From Ruminococcus sp. (GTDB lineage Bacteria; Bacillota; Clostridia; Oscillospirales; Acutalibacteraceae), in NCBI GenBank assembly GCA_023667385.1, contig JAMPAE010000004.1, positions 1 through 32,872 of the forward strand: a stretch of DNA of 32,872 bases, given 5' to 3'. Position numbers and translations under genes: made by a program. Within the stretch, counting starts at the first letter, position 1; each line of letters begins with the position of its first letter. Shown in pieces: positions 22,665-31,034 of this stretch. Under the pieces are notes generated by a model, which made no database searches, was not told where the DNA came from, and was given only the letters and a program-made list of their open reading frames with translations.

Positions 22665-22805
22665 ATTTATGTAGGCAATAAACCAAAACATTACATTTGT
22701 GCTGATGTTGATAATTGTAGCTATCAATGTAAGCAAAGCAATAAGCTCGTTTAACGTAACATAGTTTATATGCATTCCCCCTCCGTAAAGTGTGGAAGGT
22801 TTCAT
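22656..22805 (-). CDS. Small hydrophobic peptide, candidate type I toxin
   Basis: 49 residues from ATG 22805 (GGGAGGG six bases upstream), or 39 from ATG 22775 (GGAGGGGG directly upstream). The shorter form has one membrane helix (LNELIALLTLIATIINISTN, then VMFWFIAYI) and a basic tail NKK, the build of Fst/TxpA/holin-like toxins. In the mRNA, CCTTCC (22799-22794) can pair with GGAGGG (22784-22779), hiding the second ribosome site, a common control in type I toxins. The TTGACA-17-TATTCT promoter at 22919-22891 predicts an mRNA of about 260 bases. The convergent antisense RNA supports the call. No sequence family was recognised with certainty. Confidence 0.65.
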   Translation of the reverse strand: MKPSTLYGGGMHINYVTLNELIALLTLIATIINISTNVMFWFIAYINKK

Positions 22806-22890
22806 AAAATTCCCTCCCAAATAAAACGGGTGAGAACATAACCGCTATTCTGTTATACAGTTTCCCTATGGCAGCATAATCTGCATGATA

Positions 22891-22919
22891 AGAATAACAT
22901 TGTTGTTATATTTTGTCAA
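22891..22919 (-). promoter_or_regulatory. Promoter of the small toxin mRNA
   Basis: On the minus strand TTGACA (22919-22914), 17 bp, TATTCT (22896-22891). Confidence 0.65.
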
Positions 22920-23072
22920 GTAATGTCGCTTGCGCCTTATTTTTTACTAAACGGAATTATTTCAGCCGATTCTCAGATTCTGAGAGTCAATCCCAACCTG
23001 TCATGTTGCCTTTTCAGTGTTTTTTACTTTAAAATTAAGTCATCCTAAAACGGCAACCGAGGAGGTATACAC

Positions 23073-24446
23073 ATGGAAAAAACAACAATCGGCAAATTTA
23101 TTGCACAGCTCAGGAAAGATGCAGGCATGACGCAAAAGCAGCTTGCGGAGATTCTGAACGTTTCGGATAAAACAATCAGCCATTGGGAGCGTGACGAAAG
23201 CTTGCCTGATTTGAGCATGATTCCAATCATTGCAGAAGTTTTCGGCATAACGTGCGATGAGCTTCTGAAAGGCGAAAAGCGAGAACCCACGGCGGAAAAT
23301 ATTCAAGCTGTTCAGCCTCAGCAGAACACTTTTACTGATAAAATTGAAAAATCCGTGCGAAATCTTTTTGACAAAGGGTTTACCATTCACAAAATTCTTT
23401 GTGCAGTTGCCTGCGGTTTCACAGGCTTGGCACTGCTCAGGGCAGAAACTTTTGCTGTTCAAATGAACGGAATCAATGCTTCTGCGTTTGATATGATTGG
23501 CTCTTTCAGCTTTTCTGTTTTCTTTTCAATTTGTATATATTACGTGATTGCGGCGGTGATGATCGGCGTTTCCCACACAAGACTTAAAGAGAAAATTGCC
23601 GCTGATGATACCGATGAGGAAACCAAAGAAAAGCAAAAGCTTCAAATGAACCGCACCACGGCGTATTCATTAATTTTTCTTGTGCTGGTGATTATCACAA
23701 CGCTGGTGCAGCTTGTCACTGTTGATGCTTTGTCATATCCTGCAAGCTTGCTTATTCTCGTTCCGTTTGATCTTATTGCTGCAACTGTTACAATTGTTTT
23801 GCTCAAGCATTTCAATCGAATCCCAAACAAGCAGCAGAGCAGGCAGGCGAAAGTTGATTTCAAGTTCAGAATGCGTGCAATTTTTCTGGCAGTTGTGTTT
23901 GTAGCTTGCGGAATCGGTGCGCAAATTGTTGTTGGGCATTTTGATGGATATTATCAGGAAAAAACAATGACAAAAGAAGAATTTATTGAATATATGGAAA
24001 CACCGAACCCGGTTCCGTCAGATTATGATGGAACATTAAATGCAGTGGACACCGCTTTGGAAGGAAAGAGCGCCGAAGAAATTGAGGAATATGAAAAGCG
24101 TGTTCACACGATAAACAATGACAACGGCGAAGTTGTTGCTGAATTTCGATGGCTCAATCATGAAGTAAAGGGTTTTGATTGGTTTTATGTGGAACCTGAC
24201 AATGTTGAGGTATCTTATGAATATGATGACAGTGCTGCGAGCTATGATGAAAATGCTAATTATGAATTTTCTGTCAAGACCTACATGGTTCAGCGAAAAA
24301 ACGAAATGGCATCTGCTTTAGCTAACATCATGTATTATGCCGCTTTTGTTTATTATCCTGCCGTTGTGATTGCCTGCATTGTTGTTTGCATCGTTGTTCC
24401 CAAACGCAGGAAAAAACGTGAAACGGCTGACGAAATTTTACGCTGA
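23073..24446 (+). CDS. XRE-family regulator fused to a membrane domain
   Basis: 457 residues. Residues 6-65 are a full XRE helix-turn-helix (GKFIAQLRKDAGMTQKQLAEILNVSDKTISHWERDESLPDLSMIPIIAEVFGITCDELL). Five membrane segments follow between about 105 and 290 (ILCAVACGFTGLALL; FSVFFSICIYYVIAAVMIGV; YSLIFLVLVIITTLVQLV; LLILVPFDLIAATVTIVLL; AIFLAVVFVACGIGAQIVV), then an acidic outer domain of about 125 residues (KEEFIEYMETPNPVPSDYDG) and a last helix with a KRRKKR tail. A DNA-binding head with an outer domain suggests a one-component sensor of envelope or outside signals. GAGGAGGT precedes ATG. No target operon is evident next to it, and the small toxin locus lies just upstream. Confidence 0.85.
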   Translation: MEKTTIGKFIAQLRKDAGMTQKQLAEILNVSDKTISHWERDESLPDLSMIPIIAEVFGITCDELLKGEKREPTAENIQAVQPQQNTFTDKIEKSVRNLFDKGFTIHKILCAVACGFTGLALLRAETFAVQMNGINASAFDMIGSFSFSVFFSICIYYVIAAVMIGVSHTRLKEKIAADDTDEETKEKQKLQMNRTTAYSLIFLVLVIITTLVQLVTVDALSYPASLLILVPFDLIAATVTIVLLKHFNRIPNKQQSRQAKVDFKFRMRAIFLAVVFVACGIGAQIVVGHFDGYYQEKTMTKEEFIEYMETPNPVPSDYDGTLNAVDTALEGKSAEEIEEYEKRVHTINNDNGEVVAEFRWLNHEVKGFDWFYVEPDNVEVSYEYDDSAASYDENANYEFSVKTYMVQRKNEMASALANIMYYAAFVYYPAVVIACIVVCIVVPKRRKKRETADEILR

Positions 24447-24488
24447 CAAAACTTTTTCAAAAAAATTGAAAAAACTTTCAAAAAAGTG

Positions 24489-24517
24489 TTGACAAATGGG
24501 TTTAATCGTAGTATACT
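24489..24517 (+). promoter_or_regulatory. Promoter of the 5S rRNA
   Basis: TTGACA (24489-24494), 17 bp, TATACT (24512-24517), about 40 bases before the 5S sequence. Confidence 0.85.
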
Positions 24518-24556
24518 AACAATCACAGAAACGCAAGTGCGACAGGCACAAGCGAA

Positions 24557-24672
<116 letters not shown>

Positions 24673-24688
24673 ACAAATGAAAATGAAG

Positions 24689-24716
24689 CCGCAGTTAGCT
24701 GCGGTTTTTGTTTTTT
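24689..24716 (+). terminator. Terminator of the 5S rRNA
   Basis: CCGCAG (24689-24694) pairs with CTGCGG (24699-24704), then TTTTTGTTTTTT. Confidence 0.85.
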
Positions 24717-24773
24717 CAGCGATAAATTATCCCTGAAATGTCAAAGCTAAAAAAGGTAAGGGGTGTTTATGTT

Positions 24774-24971
24774 ATGGATAACAACAAAAGCGGCAGAATC
24801 GTTTTCATGCCGGACATTGAGTATCGCTCATGGTGCAACAAAAATCGTGAACTGCTTGATGAAATAATTAAAACTAATCAGGTTTCAACCGCATGGCTGC
24901 GAAAAGGACAAAACAAGGCTTTTCTTGTGCGCTATTTTAAAGATTGCGGCTATTCAATTACGATTGATTGA
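24774..24971 (+). CDS. Small hypothetical protein
   Basis: 65 residues (MDNNKSGRIVFMPDIEYRSW and on to YSITID), no membrane segment or known motif; it ends in a compact basic/aromatic stretch (WLRKGQNKAFLVRYFKDCGY). ATG 24774 is chosen because AAGGGGTG lies 8 bases upstream; an ATG at 24738 has no ribosome site. Eleven bases separate it from the next gene, whose GAGGAGG overlaps its stop codon, so the two are translated together. Confidence 0.65.
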   Translation: MDNNKSGRIVFMPDIEYRSWCNKNRELLDEIIKTNQVSTAWLRKGQNKAFLVRYFKDCGYSITID

Positions 24972-24982
24972 GGAGGAACAGC

Positions 24983-25162
24983 ATGAATAAGCAAACGAAA
25001 AAAGAGCTGACAAAAAAGCTGAAAATGTGCTCACGGATTGCAAAGCTTGTTGGTGCAGCAGCAGTCATGGCATATTCGATACATCAGCTTATCCCAAAAG
25101 AGGAAAAGTTCGAGGGCATTGATGGCAAAATCCTTGCTGAAAGCAGAACAACAGTTGACTGA
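24983..25162 (+). CDS. Small single-helix membrane protein
   Basis: 59 residues: a very basic N-terminus (MNKQTKKELTKKLKMCSR), one hydrophobic helix (IAKLVGAAAVMAYSIHQLI) and a short acidic outer tail. GAGGAGG lies 8 bases before ATG. Probably co-transcribed with the gene before it and ended by the hairpin at 25176. Function not recognised. Confidence 0.7.
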   Translation: MNKQTKKELTKKLKMCSRIAKLVGAAAVMAYSIHQLIPKEEKFEGIDGKILAESRTTVD

Positions 25163-25175
25163 TTAAACAAAAATT

Positions 25176-25206
25176 AATGAGCAGGCGGAATGCTTGCTCA
25201 TTTTTA
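25176..25206 (+). terminator. Terminator of the two small genes
   Basis: AATGAGCA (25176-25183) pairs with TGCTCATT (25195-25202), then TTT. Confidence 0.8.
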
Positions 25207-25228
25207 TCTTACATTATTATATATGAAA

Positions 25229-25262
25229 AAACCACTCTGAAGCAAATGCAACGGAGTGGTTT
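25229..25262 (-). terminator. Terminator of the symporter gene
   Basis: AAACCACTC (25229-25237) pairs with GAGTGGTTT (25254-25262); read on the minus strand the stem is followed by TTTTT. Confidence 0.85.
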
Positions 25263-25279
25263 GAATTTTGTTTTTTTGT

Positions 25280-26815
25280 TTATGCAAGCTCGGGAGCTTC
25301 CGATGTGTTTGAGGTGAGAGCTTCGTTTGCTGCTGCTTCACGTTTTTCACGAACGAAATCGTAAATCGGAACGAGTTTTTCTTTTGTGAGCGGATAGCCG
25401 AACTTCATAAGCAGCCATACGCAGGTGTAAACAACGGCAGGAATAACCGTGCAGATAAGCATGATCTTCTTACTGGTGTCGTTTTCAGTGATGAAGCCGT
25501 TGCCTGCGGTCTCACTGTCATATTTTGCCCACTGAAGCAGGAACAGACCGCTTGCGTCGGCAATTGTTTGACCAAGCTTTCTTGCAAAAGTATAAACAGC
25601 ATAAACTGCACTTTCGTTTCTGATGCCGGTGGTGTATTCCTGATAGTCGATAACGTCCATAACAACTGCCCAGCAGGTGAGGCTGATGAATGTGTATCCG
25701 AAGCCGATTACAAGCAGGATGATCATGAAAATCGGCCACGGGAAAATGCCGCCCGGTGTGCCTGTGATTTTGTCGATGATACTCTGATTGTTACAAACAA
25801 CAGCAAGGAACACTGCACCGATTGCGGAAATGATTGAAACATTGCCGCAAAGCTCTTTCTTGCCGAACCTTGCCACAAGCTTTGGCATGAAGAAGATGAG
25901 CACGACCGTTGGTAAATAGTTGCAGATTGTGCCCAAAATGCCGAGGTTCGTGTTGGTAAAGTAGTTCTTGTAAAGATAGTTGTTGAATGAGTTGAATTGG
26001 AGCTGACCGCTGATGAGCACGCCTGCAAGAGCGACCGTAACAAACGGCCTTGACTTGAGCAAGCCGGAATATGTCTTTTTGAAATCGACCTTTGGTTCTT
26101 CTTCTGATGGAACTCTTTCCTTTGTTGTTCTGAAGCTCCAGAGATAGAAGATGATTGAGAAGATACCCATGAGCAAGCCGAAAATGAACATCTTTGTTCC
26201 GTCAGCGGCTTTGATGTCTTTGCCTGTAACCGGGTCAACTGCACCTGTTGCAGAATAGATAACCAGCGGAGCAATGAGCGAAACAACACCGCCGCCGACA
26301 CCGGAGCCGATTGAGCGGAATGTTGAAAGCAACGTTCTTCCCGCCGGGTCATCAGTGATGACCGATGCAAGCGAGCCGAACGGAATGTTCATGCCGGTAT
26401 ACATCATTCCATAGAAGATGTATGTAACATAGCAGATGGCAAGAAGTGCGGTTTGATTTTGAGTGAAGTTGTGATAAGGCAGGAAGCAAAGGATTGTTGC
26501 CAAGCCGAGAGGAAGTGCAACCCATTTGAGATATGGGCGGAACTTACCGTCTTTGCTCGGAGCTCTTTTTGCAACCATTGCGCCCCAAATCGGGTCGTTA
26601 ATGCAGTCCCAAAGCCTTGTGATGATGAACATGAGACCTGTTCTGGCGGGCGAAATTTTGAGAACGTCCGTCATGAAGAGCTTCAGATAGCTGGAGATGT
26701 AGGTGAGGTTAAACAGGTTACCCGCATCACCGATGGCATATCCGCTGGCGTCTTTGATTCCGATTTTGTTCGGATGCTGATTTTCCGCTTTTTCGGCGGA
26801 TTTTTTCTTTGACAT
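25280..26815 (-). CDS. GPH-family (glycoside-pentoside-hexuronide) cation symporter
   Basis: 511 residues, about 12 membrane helices. Family marks: GDAGNLFNLTYISSYLKLFMTDVL at helix 1, RLWDCINDPIWG after helix 2 (the conserved D-x-x-x-D-P), GKFRPYLKW in the following loop, and YTGMNIPFGSLASVITDDPAGRTLLSTFR. The second half has CWAVVMDVIDYQEYTTGIRNESAVYAVYTFARKLGQTI, also typical. It moves a sugar or glycoside with Na+ or H+ into the cell; the substrate is unknown, since no glycosidase is next to it. ATG 26815 is chosen because AAGGAG lies 9 bases upstream; the open frame before it is promoter DNA. TTGTTT-17-TATCAT (26879-26851) is a likely promoter. Confidence 0.92.
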   Translation of the reverse strand: MSKKKSAEKAENQHPNKIGIKDASGYAIGDAGNLFNLTYISSYLKLFMTDVLKISPARTGLMFIITRLWDCINDPIWGAMVAKRAPSKDGKFRPYLKWVALPLGLATILCFLPYHNFTQNQTALLAICYVTYIFYGMMYTGMNIPFGSLASVITDDPAGRTLLSTFRSIGSGVGGGVVSLIAPLVIYSATGAVDPVTGKDIKAADGTKMFIFGLLMGIFSIIFYLWSFRTTKERVPSEEEPKVDFKKTYSGLLKSRPFVTVALAGVLISGQLQFNSFNNYLYKNYFTNTNLGILGTICNYLPTVVLIFFMPKLVARFGKKELCGNVSIISAIGAVFLAVVCNNQSIIDKITGTPGGIFPWPIFMIILLVIGFGYTFISLTCWAVVMDVIDYQEYTTGIRNESAVYAVYTFARKLGQTIADASGLFLLQWAKYDSETAGNGFITENDTSKKIMLICTVIPAVVYTCVWLLMKFGYPLTKEKLVPIYDFVREKREAAANEALTSNTSEAPELA

Positions 26816-27296
26816 ACGTTTTTTCTCCTTACATATAGAATAGCTATAAGATGATAACATTTTTACGGCACAAAAACAAGTACATTTTGTAAAATTTGAT
26901 GCGCTTGGCTGAAGTTTTACAACAAAAATCCCCAAGAAATGATAAAATTTGATGTAATTTGCGTTCGGAGAAGAAAAATAATAACGATTCGTTAACAATA
27001 CGGATGACAATGAATTATTCCGACAAAAGTCTGTTTTTAGCATTTTTCACATATAACAAGGCACTGAATTGTCGAAAATGCACAACAGGCAAATTTATCC
27101 TTGAAATTATGCGAAAAAATCAACAAATAAAGCGCAAAAAGCACTTGACATTTTGATGATTTTATTGTATTTTTGTATGGTAAATGACTCAGACGTTGAA
27201 CTATAAATCAACGCAGAATTTCAAAGGAGCCATTATTACGGAAAGCGTTAGGTCCGACGACTTCAGACGCAAACATTTTGAAAGGAGTATATACTC
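26816..27296. other. 480-bp intergenic region between divergent genes
   Basis: No gene seen. It holds the symporter promoter (minus, 26851-26879), an AT-rich middle, the promoter of the 27297 gene (TTGACA 27145-27150, 17 bp, TATTTT 27168-27173) and a leader of about 115 bases with a second AAAGGAG at 27223 and a weak GCGT/ACGC stem near 27245-27272. Confidence 0.6.
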
Positions 27297-28265
27297 ATGA
27301 AAAAAGAACTCAAGGTTGTTGCTATCGTTCTCGTAGCTCTTATCGTTTTCTTAAGTGGTTTCGGAATCGGCGCAACAAAGGGCGGAATCAAAATCGCCGT
27401 TAACGTTTCAGGTGATGCACAGCCGGCAAACGGCGGCACTGTAACACCGACAAATCCTCCGGTTGCTGACACCCAGCCCACAACACCGCCGACAACTCAA
27501 GCTCCGGTTGCAAGTGACCCTGCAACAACAGCAGCCGATGCAAGCACACCGAACGGCGGCGCAAGCGAGCCGGCAACAACAGCAGCAGGCGCAGGCACAT
27601 CAACGTCAGCAGGTACGCCGTCTTCAAAAGAGGACATCGTTGCAAAATACAACGAACTCATCAATGGAATGAAGAGCAATCCGGGCACAGTTAAGCTTCA
27701 CAAAACATCAAACACTGTAATCAACGTTACAGATGCACCGGCAATGAAAGACCAGATCAACAAAATCGTTCAGGGTCTTGTTAAGCCGTCAGACACAATG
27801 TATACTTTCACAGGTAATGGCAGCATGGGTACTGAAGATACCAACAACAATGCTGAATGTGACATGAAGAACATCATCACTCCGGGCGGAAGAGATGTTG
27901 CACTTAAAGCAGAAGGCGTTAAAGATGCAACTTGCACACCGAGCGGTGACGGTTACACAATGACCATCAATCTCATTGAAGAAACCTCAAGCTTCAACGG
28001 AACAGATACAGTTAACCCTGTTCATCACGAATCATGTCTTTCTCCGCTGAACCTTGCAACACTTGACATCAGCCCTGCAAAGATTTCAGAAGCAAACATG
28101 ACATATCCGGGTGCTACCCTCATCCTCAATGTTGACGGTCAGGGAAGACTCGCAAAATATGAAACAAAGCTTCCGATGAGCGGCAGCGGTTCAGGTAAGC
28201 TCGTTGTTTCTCTCAGCGTTGGCCTTGAAGGCTCAATGGATGAAGTTTACGAGTTCACTTATTAA
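27297..28265 (+). CDS. Secreted or membrane-anchored protein with a Thr/Ala/Pro linker
   Basis: 322 residues. An N-terminal hydrophobic segment (residues 6-28, VVAIVLVALIVFLSGFGIGA) serves as signal or anchor. A linker of about 75 residues rich in Thr, Ala, Pro and Gly follows (PTTPPTTQAPVASDPATTAA). A folded C-terminal domain of about 210 residues begins at KEDIVAKYNELINGMK and has beta-rich stretches (VALKAEGVKDATCTPSGDGYTMTINL; ATLILNVDGQGRLAKYETKLPM). GAAAGGAG lies before ATG. Similar proteins with PT-rich linkers are common on the surface of gut Clostridia; no activity can be assigned. A terminator hairpin at 28284 follows. Confidence 0.75.
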   Translation: MKKELKVVAIVLVALIVFLSGFGIGATKGGIKIAVNVSGDAQPANGGTVTPTNPPVADTQPTTPPTTQAPVASDPATTAADASTPNGGASEPATTAAGAGTSTSAGTPSSKEDIVAKYNELINGMKSNPGTVKLHKTSNTVINVTDAPAMKDQINKIVQGLVKPSDTMYTFTGNGSMGTEDTNNNAECDMKNIITPGGRDVALKAEGVKDATCTPSGDGYTMTINLIEETSSFNGTDTVNPVHHESCLSPLNLATLDISPAKISEANMTYPGATLILNVDGQGRLAKYETKLPMSGSGSGKLVVSLSVGLEGSMDEVYEFTY

Positions 28266-28283
28266 TCAACACTCAAAAATTTC

Positions 28284-28316
28284 AAAAGGAGTTGTCAACA
28301 GGCAGCTCCTTTTTCG
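28284..28316 (+). terminator. Terminator after the 27297 gene
   Basis: AAAAGGAGTTG (28284-28294) pairs with CAGCTCCTTTT (28303-28313) with one G-T wobble, then T. Confidence 0.8.
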
Positions 28317-28334
28317 CTTTTAAAGTAAAATCTA

Positions 28335-28363
28335 TTGACAAAATTTGCCGTATGTGTTAGTAT
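28335..28363 (+). promoter_or_regulatory. Promoter of the amino-acid transporter operon
   Basis: TTGACA (28335-28340), 17 bp, TAGTAT (28358-28363), about 65 bases before the start codon. Confidence 0.6.
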
Positions 28364-28427
28364 GTTACTACACTAAAGCGCACAGCGTGCTTTGGTAAAT
28401 ATTAAACAATAAGAGGAGATATTTATT

Positions 28428-29273
28428 ATGAGCAAAAAAATTCTTGCAGCAGTTCTTGCTGTTCTCATGATTGTCGGATGCATCGCACTTTATGGCTGCG
28501 GCAGCAAAAATGACGTTCAGGATTCTAACACAAGCGCAGCAGGTGATGCAACATCAGAAGATGCAGCAACAGTTAAGGACCTTGATTACATCAAGGAAAA
28601 AGGCAAGCTTGTTGTTGCCATCACGACTTTTGAACCGATGAACTATAAAGATAAGTCAGGCAATTGGATTGGCTTTGACACTGAATTTGCACAGAAATTC
28701 GGCGAAAAACTCGGCGTTGATGTTGAATTTAAAGAAATCACATGGGCTAACAAATTCATGGAGCTTGACTCAAAATCAGTTGACTGCCTTTGGAACGGTA
28801 TGACAATTACCGATGAGATTCTGAAAAATGCAAGCGCAACAAATGCATATGCAATCAACGGTCAGGTTGTTGTTATGGCTAAGGATAAGCTTGAAGAATA
28901 TGCAACCAAGGAAAGCCTTGCTGACCTCAAGTTCGTTGCAGAAGCAGGTTCGGCCGGTGAAGATGAAATCGAAGCTCTCGGCGCAAAGAACTACACAGCC
29001 GTTGACGGTCAGCAGGAAGCACTTCTTGAAGTTAAGAGCGGTTCGGCCGATGCTTGCGTAATTGACAAAACAATGGCAGACGCAATGACAGCAGAAGGTG
29101 CAGACTGCGCAGATCTTGGATACACAATTGTTCTTTCAACTGAAGAATACGGCATTGGTTGCCGCAAGGGTTCAGACATGGTTGCTGAAATCAACGCAAC
29201 AATGGATGAATTTAAAGCTGACGGAACTCTCAAAGCTCTTGCAGAGAAATACCATGTTACTCTTGCTGATTAA
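28428..29273 (+). CDS. Polar amino-acid ABC transporter, substrate-binding lipoprotein
   Basis: 281 residues. A signal peptide with a lipobox-like end (IALYGCGSK; Cys about 24) anchors it outside the membrane. The SBP_bac_3 domain starts at LDYIKEKGKLVVAITTFEPMNYKD, with GNWIGFDTEFAQKFGEKLGV, the ligand-site stretch VDCLWNGMTITDEI and the hinge GSAGEDEIEALG. This is the cystine/His/Gln-type family of amino-acid receptors; the ligand cannot be chosen by eye. AGAGGAG precedes ATG. The permease and ATPase genes follow in the same direction, and a hairpin in the gap to the permease may give more receptor than transporter. Confidence 0.93.
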   Translation: MSKKILAAVLAVLMIVGCIALYGCGSKNDVQDSNTSAAGDATSEDAATVKDLDYIKEKGKLVVAITTFEPMNYKDKSGNWIGFDTEFAQKFGEKLGVDVEFKEITWANKFMELDSKSVDCLWNGMTITDEILKNASATNAYAINGQVVVMAKDKLEEYATKESLADLKFVAEAGSAGEDEIEALGAKNYTAVDGQQEALLEVKSGSADACVIDKTMADAMTAEGADCADLGYTIVLSTEEYGIGCRKGSDMVAEINATMDEFKADGTLKALAEKYHVTLAD

Positions 29274-29302
29274 TCAATTGAAAAATTAATTTGAGACTAA
29301 CG

Positions 29303-29354
29303 AAACACGGCGGCATATTTACTGTTATAATGTCAGAAATTGCTTGCCGTGTTT
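29303..29354 (+). promoter_or_regulatory. Hairpin with an internal extended -10 box between receptor and permease genes
   Basis: AAACACGGC (29303-29311) pairs with GCCGTGTTT (29346-29354). The loop carries TGTTATAAT (29323-29331), an extended -10 box without a good -35. It may be a partial terminator of the receptor gene, an added promoter for permease and ATPase, or both. Confidence 0.45.
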
Positions 29355-29433
29355 TGTGTTATGATTCAGAAAGTAAAAAAAGGAAAGGTCGGCACTTGCA
29401 GGGTAAGCAAAGTGGGTGCCGTGCGGATTTTTT

Positions 29434-30129
29434 ATGTTTTGGACTGTTACATTGAGCCTGTTACAAGGCTTTGGGCAAACGCTTAAAATTTTTGGGTTGA
29501 CGCTGCTTTTTGCCATACCGTTGGGGTTGGTTATAAGCTTCGGTTCGATGAGCAAATTTAAGCCGCTTAGCTGGCTTTCACGTGTGCTGGTTTGGATAAT
29601 AAGAGGTACGCCGCTTATGCTCCAACTCATCGTCATTTATTACGGCCCCGGACTCATTGGCAACTGGGCAAGCAAAGCAGGTGCTTCCGGTATGTTCATG
29701 CAGTGGCTTGCAACATGGGAATGTTTTGACAGATTCACGGCGGTTCTGATTGCATTCGTAATCAATTATTCGTGCTATTTCTCAGAGATTTACCGTGGCG
29801 GCATTGAAGCCATACCAAAAGGACAATATGAGGCAGGCCAGGTGCTCGGTCTGACAAAAACTCAGACATTTTTTAAGGTTATCCTCTTTCAGGTAATCAA
29901 GGGAATAGTGCCGCCGATGAGCAACGAAATCATCACTCTGGTCAAAGATACTTCGCTCGCAAGAATTATTGCGGTTTATGAAATTATTTGGAGCGGTCAG
30001 GAATTTATCAGGTCTGACGGACTTCTTTGGCCCTTGCTTTACACAGGCGCATTTTATCTGATATTCTGCGGACTTCTCACGGTTATTTTCAGAAAAGTTG
30101 AGAAGAAGCTGGATTATTATCACAGTTAA
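29434..30129 (+). CDS. Polar amino-acid ABC transporter, permease (HisM/GlnP type)
   Basis: 231 residues from ATG 29434, with five membrane helices. It opens with LLQGFGQTLKIFGLTLLFAIPLGLVI, has VLVWIIRGTPLMLQLIVIYYG, and carries the EAA loop YRGGIEAIPKGQYEAGQVLGLTKTQTFFKVILFQVIKGIVPP, which contacts the ATPase. LVKDTSLARIIAVYEI is also a family mark. A GTG at 29416 is a possible earlier start, but neither start has a close ribosome site: AAAAGGAAAGG at about 29379-29389 is 45 bases away, with a hairpin GGCAC...GTGCC (29391-29420) between, which could bring it near. Stop and ATPase start are 12 bases apart. Confidence 0.93.
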   Translation: MFWTVTLSLLQGFGQTLKIFGLTLLFAIPLGLVISFGSMSKFKPLSWLSRVLVWIIRGTPLMLQLIVIYYGPGLIGNWASKAGASGMFMQWLATWECFDRFTAVLIAFVINYSCYFSEIYRGGIEAIPKGQYEAGQVLGLTKTQTFFKVILFQVIKGIVPPMSNEIITLVKDTSLARIIAVYEIIWSGQEFIRSDGLLWPLLYTGAFYLIFCGLLTVIFRKVEKKLDYYHS

Positions 30130-30141
30130 GGGGGCGTTACA

Positions 30142-30924
30142 ATGGCAATTCTTGAAGTTCGTAATCTCAAAAAAAGCTTCGGCAAAACCCGTGTGCTCAA
30201 AGGCATTTCGTTTGACCTTGAGGAGGGTAACGTGCTCTCAATCATCGGCTCTTCGGGCAGCGGCAAAACAACGCTGCTCAGGTGCATTAACTTCCTTGAA
30301 AAGGCAGACGCCGGCTCAATTGTTGTTGACGGAGATGTGATTTTTGATGCGGCAAGTGAAAAAGGACTTTCAAAAAAGGAAAGGCTGGAAAAACAGTTGA
30401 GTATCGGACTTGTTTTTCAGGATTTCAACCTTTTTCCGCAGTATAACGTGCTTGATAATGTTAAGCTTGCGCTGAAAATTCGTGCGAAAAAGAACCCTGA
30501 TTTCAAGAAAAACAAAAAGGAAATCCTTGATGAAATTGACCGCAAAGCAAAGTCGGTAATCAAGAAAATGGGTCTTGAGGATAAAATGGAGAACTACCCG
30601 TGTGAGCTTTCGGGCGGGCAGAAACAGCGTGTTTCAATTGCACGTGCCATGGCGCTTGAGCCGAAAATTCTGTTTTTCGATGAGCCAACAAGTGCGCTTG
30701 ATCCTGAGCTGACAGGTGAGATTCTGAAAGTCATCAGGGAGCTTGCAGATGAAAACATGACAATGGTCATCGTAACACATGAAATGACCTTTGCAAAAGA
30801 GGTTTCTGATTACATTGTGTTTATGGATCAGGGAGTAATTGCAGAAGAGGGTGTTGCCGAAGAAGTCATCGGCAACCCGAAAACAGAAAGGCTCAGAGCC
30901 TTCCTGAGCAAGATTTCAGATTAA
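30142..30924 (+). CDS. Polar amino-acid ABC transporter, ATPase (GlnQ/HisP type)
   Basis: 260 residues. Walker A GSSGSGKTT (about 36-44), Q-loop VFQDFNLFPQYNVLDNV, signature LSGGQKQRVSIARAM, Walker B ILFFDEPTSALDPE and switch His VTHEM are complete. An extra basic segment of about 20 residues (IRAKKNPDFKKNKKEILDE) sits between the Q-loop and the signature, a variant seen in some Clostridia members. AAGGGGGCG before ATG. It ends the transporter operon and is followed by a strong terminator. Confidence 0.95.
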   Translation: MAILEVRNLKKSFGKTRVLKGISFDLEEGNVLSIIGSSGSGKTTLLRCINFLEKADAGSIVVDGDVIFDAASEKGLSKKERLEKQLSIGLVFQDFNLFPQYNVLDNVKLALKIRAKKNPDFKKNKKEILDEIDRKAKSVIKKMGLEDKMENYPCELSGGQKQRVSIARAMALEPKILFFDEPTSALDPELTGEILKVIRELADENMTMVIVTHEMTFAKEVSDYIVFMDQGVIAEEGVAEEVIGNPKTERLRAFLSKISD

Positions 30925-30932
30925 TAGCAACC

Positions 30933-30976
30933 AAAATAGCGACAAGTAAGCTTATGCTTGTATGTCGCTATTTTTT
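30933..30976 (+). terminator. Terminator of the amino-acid transporter operon
   Basis: AAAATAGCGACA (30933-30944) pairs with TGTCGCTATTTT (30963-30974), then more T. Confidence 0.92.
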
Positions 30977-30984
30977 GTGCCTTA

Positions 30985-31013
30985 TTGACCGCAGTGAAAT
31001 TTGGTGTTATAAT
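30985..31013 (+). promoter_or_regulatory. Strong promoter of the membrane-protein/flavodoxin pair
   Basis: TTGACC (30985-30990), 17 bp, TATAAT (31008-31013) with an extended -10 TGT. The predicted start is only about 15 bases before TTG. Confidence 0.8.
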
Positions 31014-31034
31014 ACATCAAAGAGGTGATGGCTT

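Noticed and set aside
27180..27296. Leader of the 27297 gene as a riboswitch
   Set aside because: The leader has a second AAAGGAG and a weak stem, but no recognised aptamer core and no terminator-antiterminator pair.
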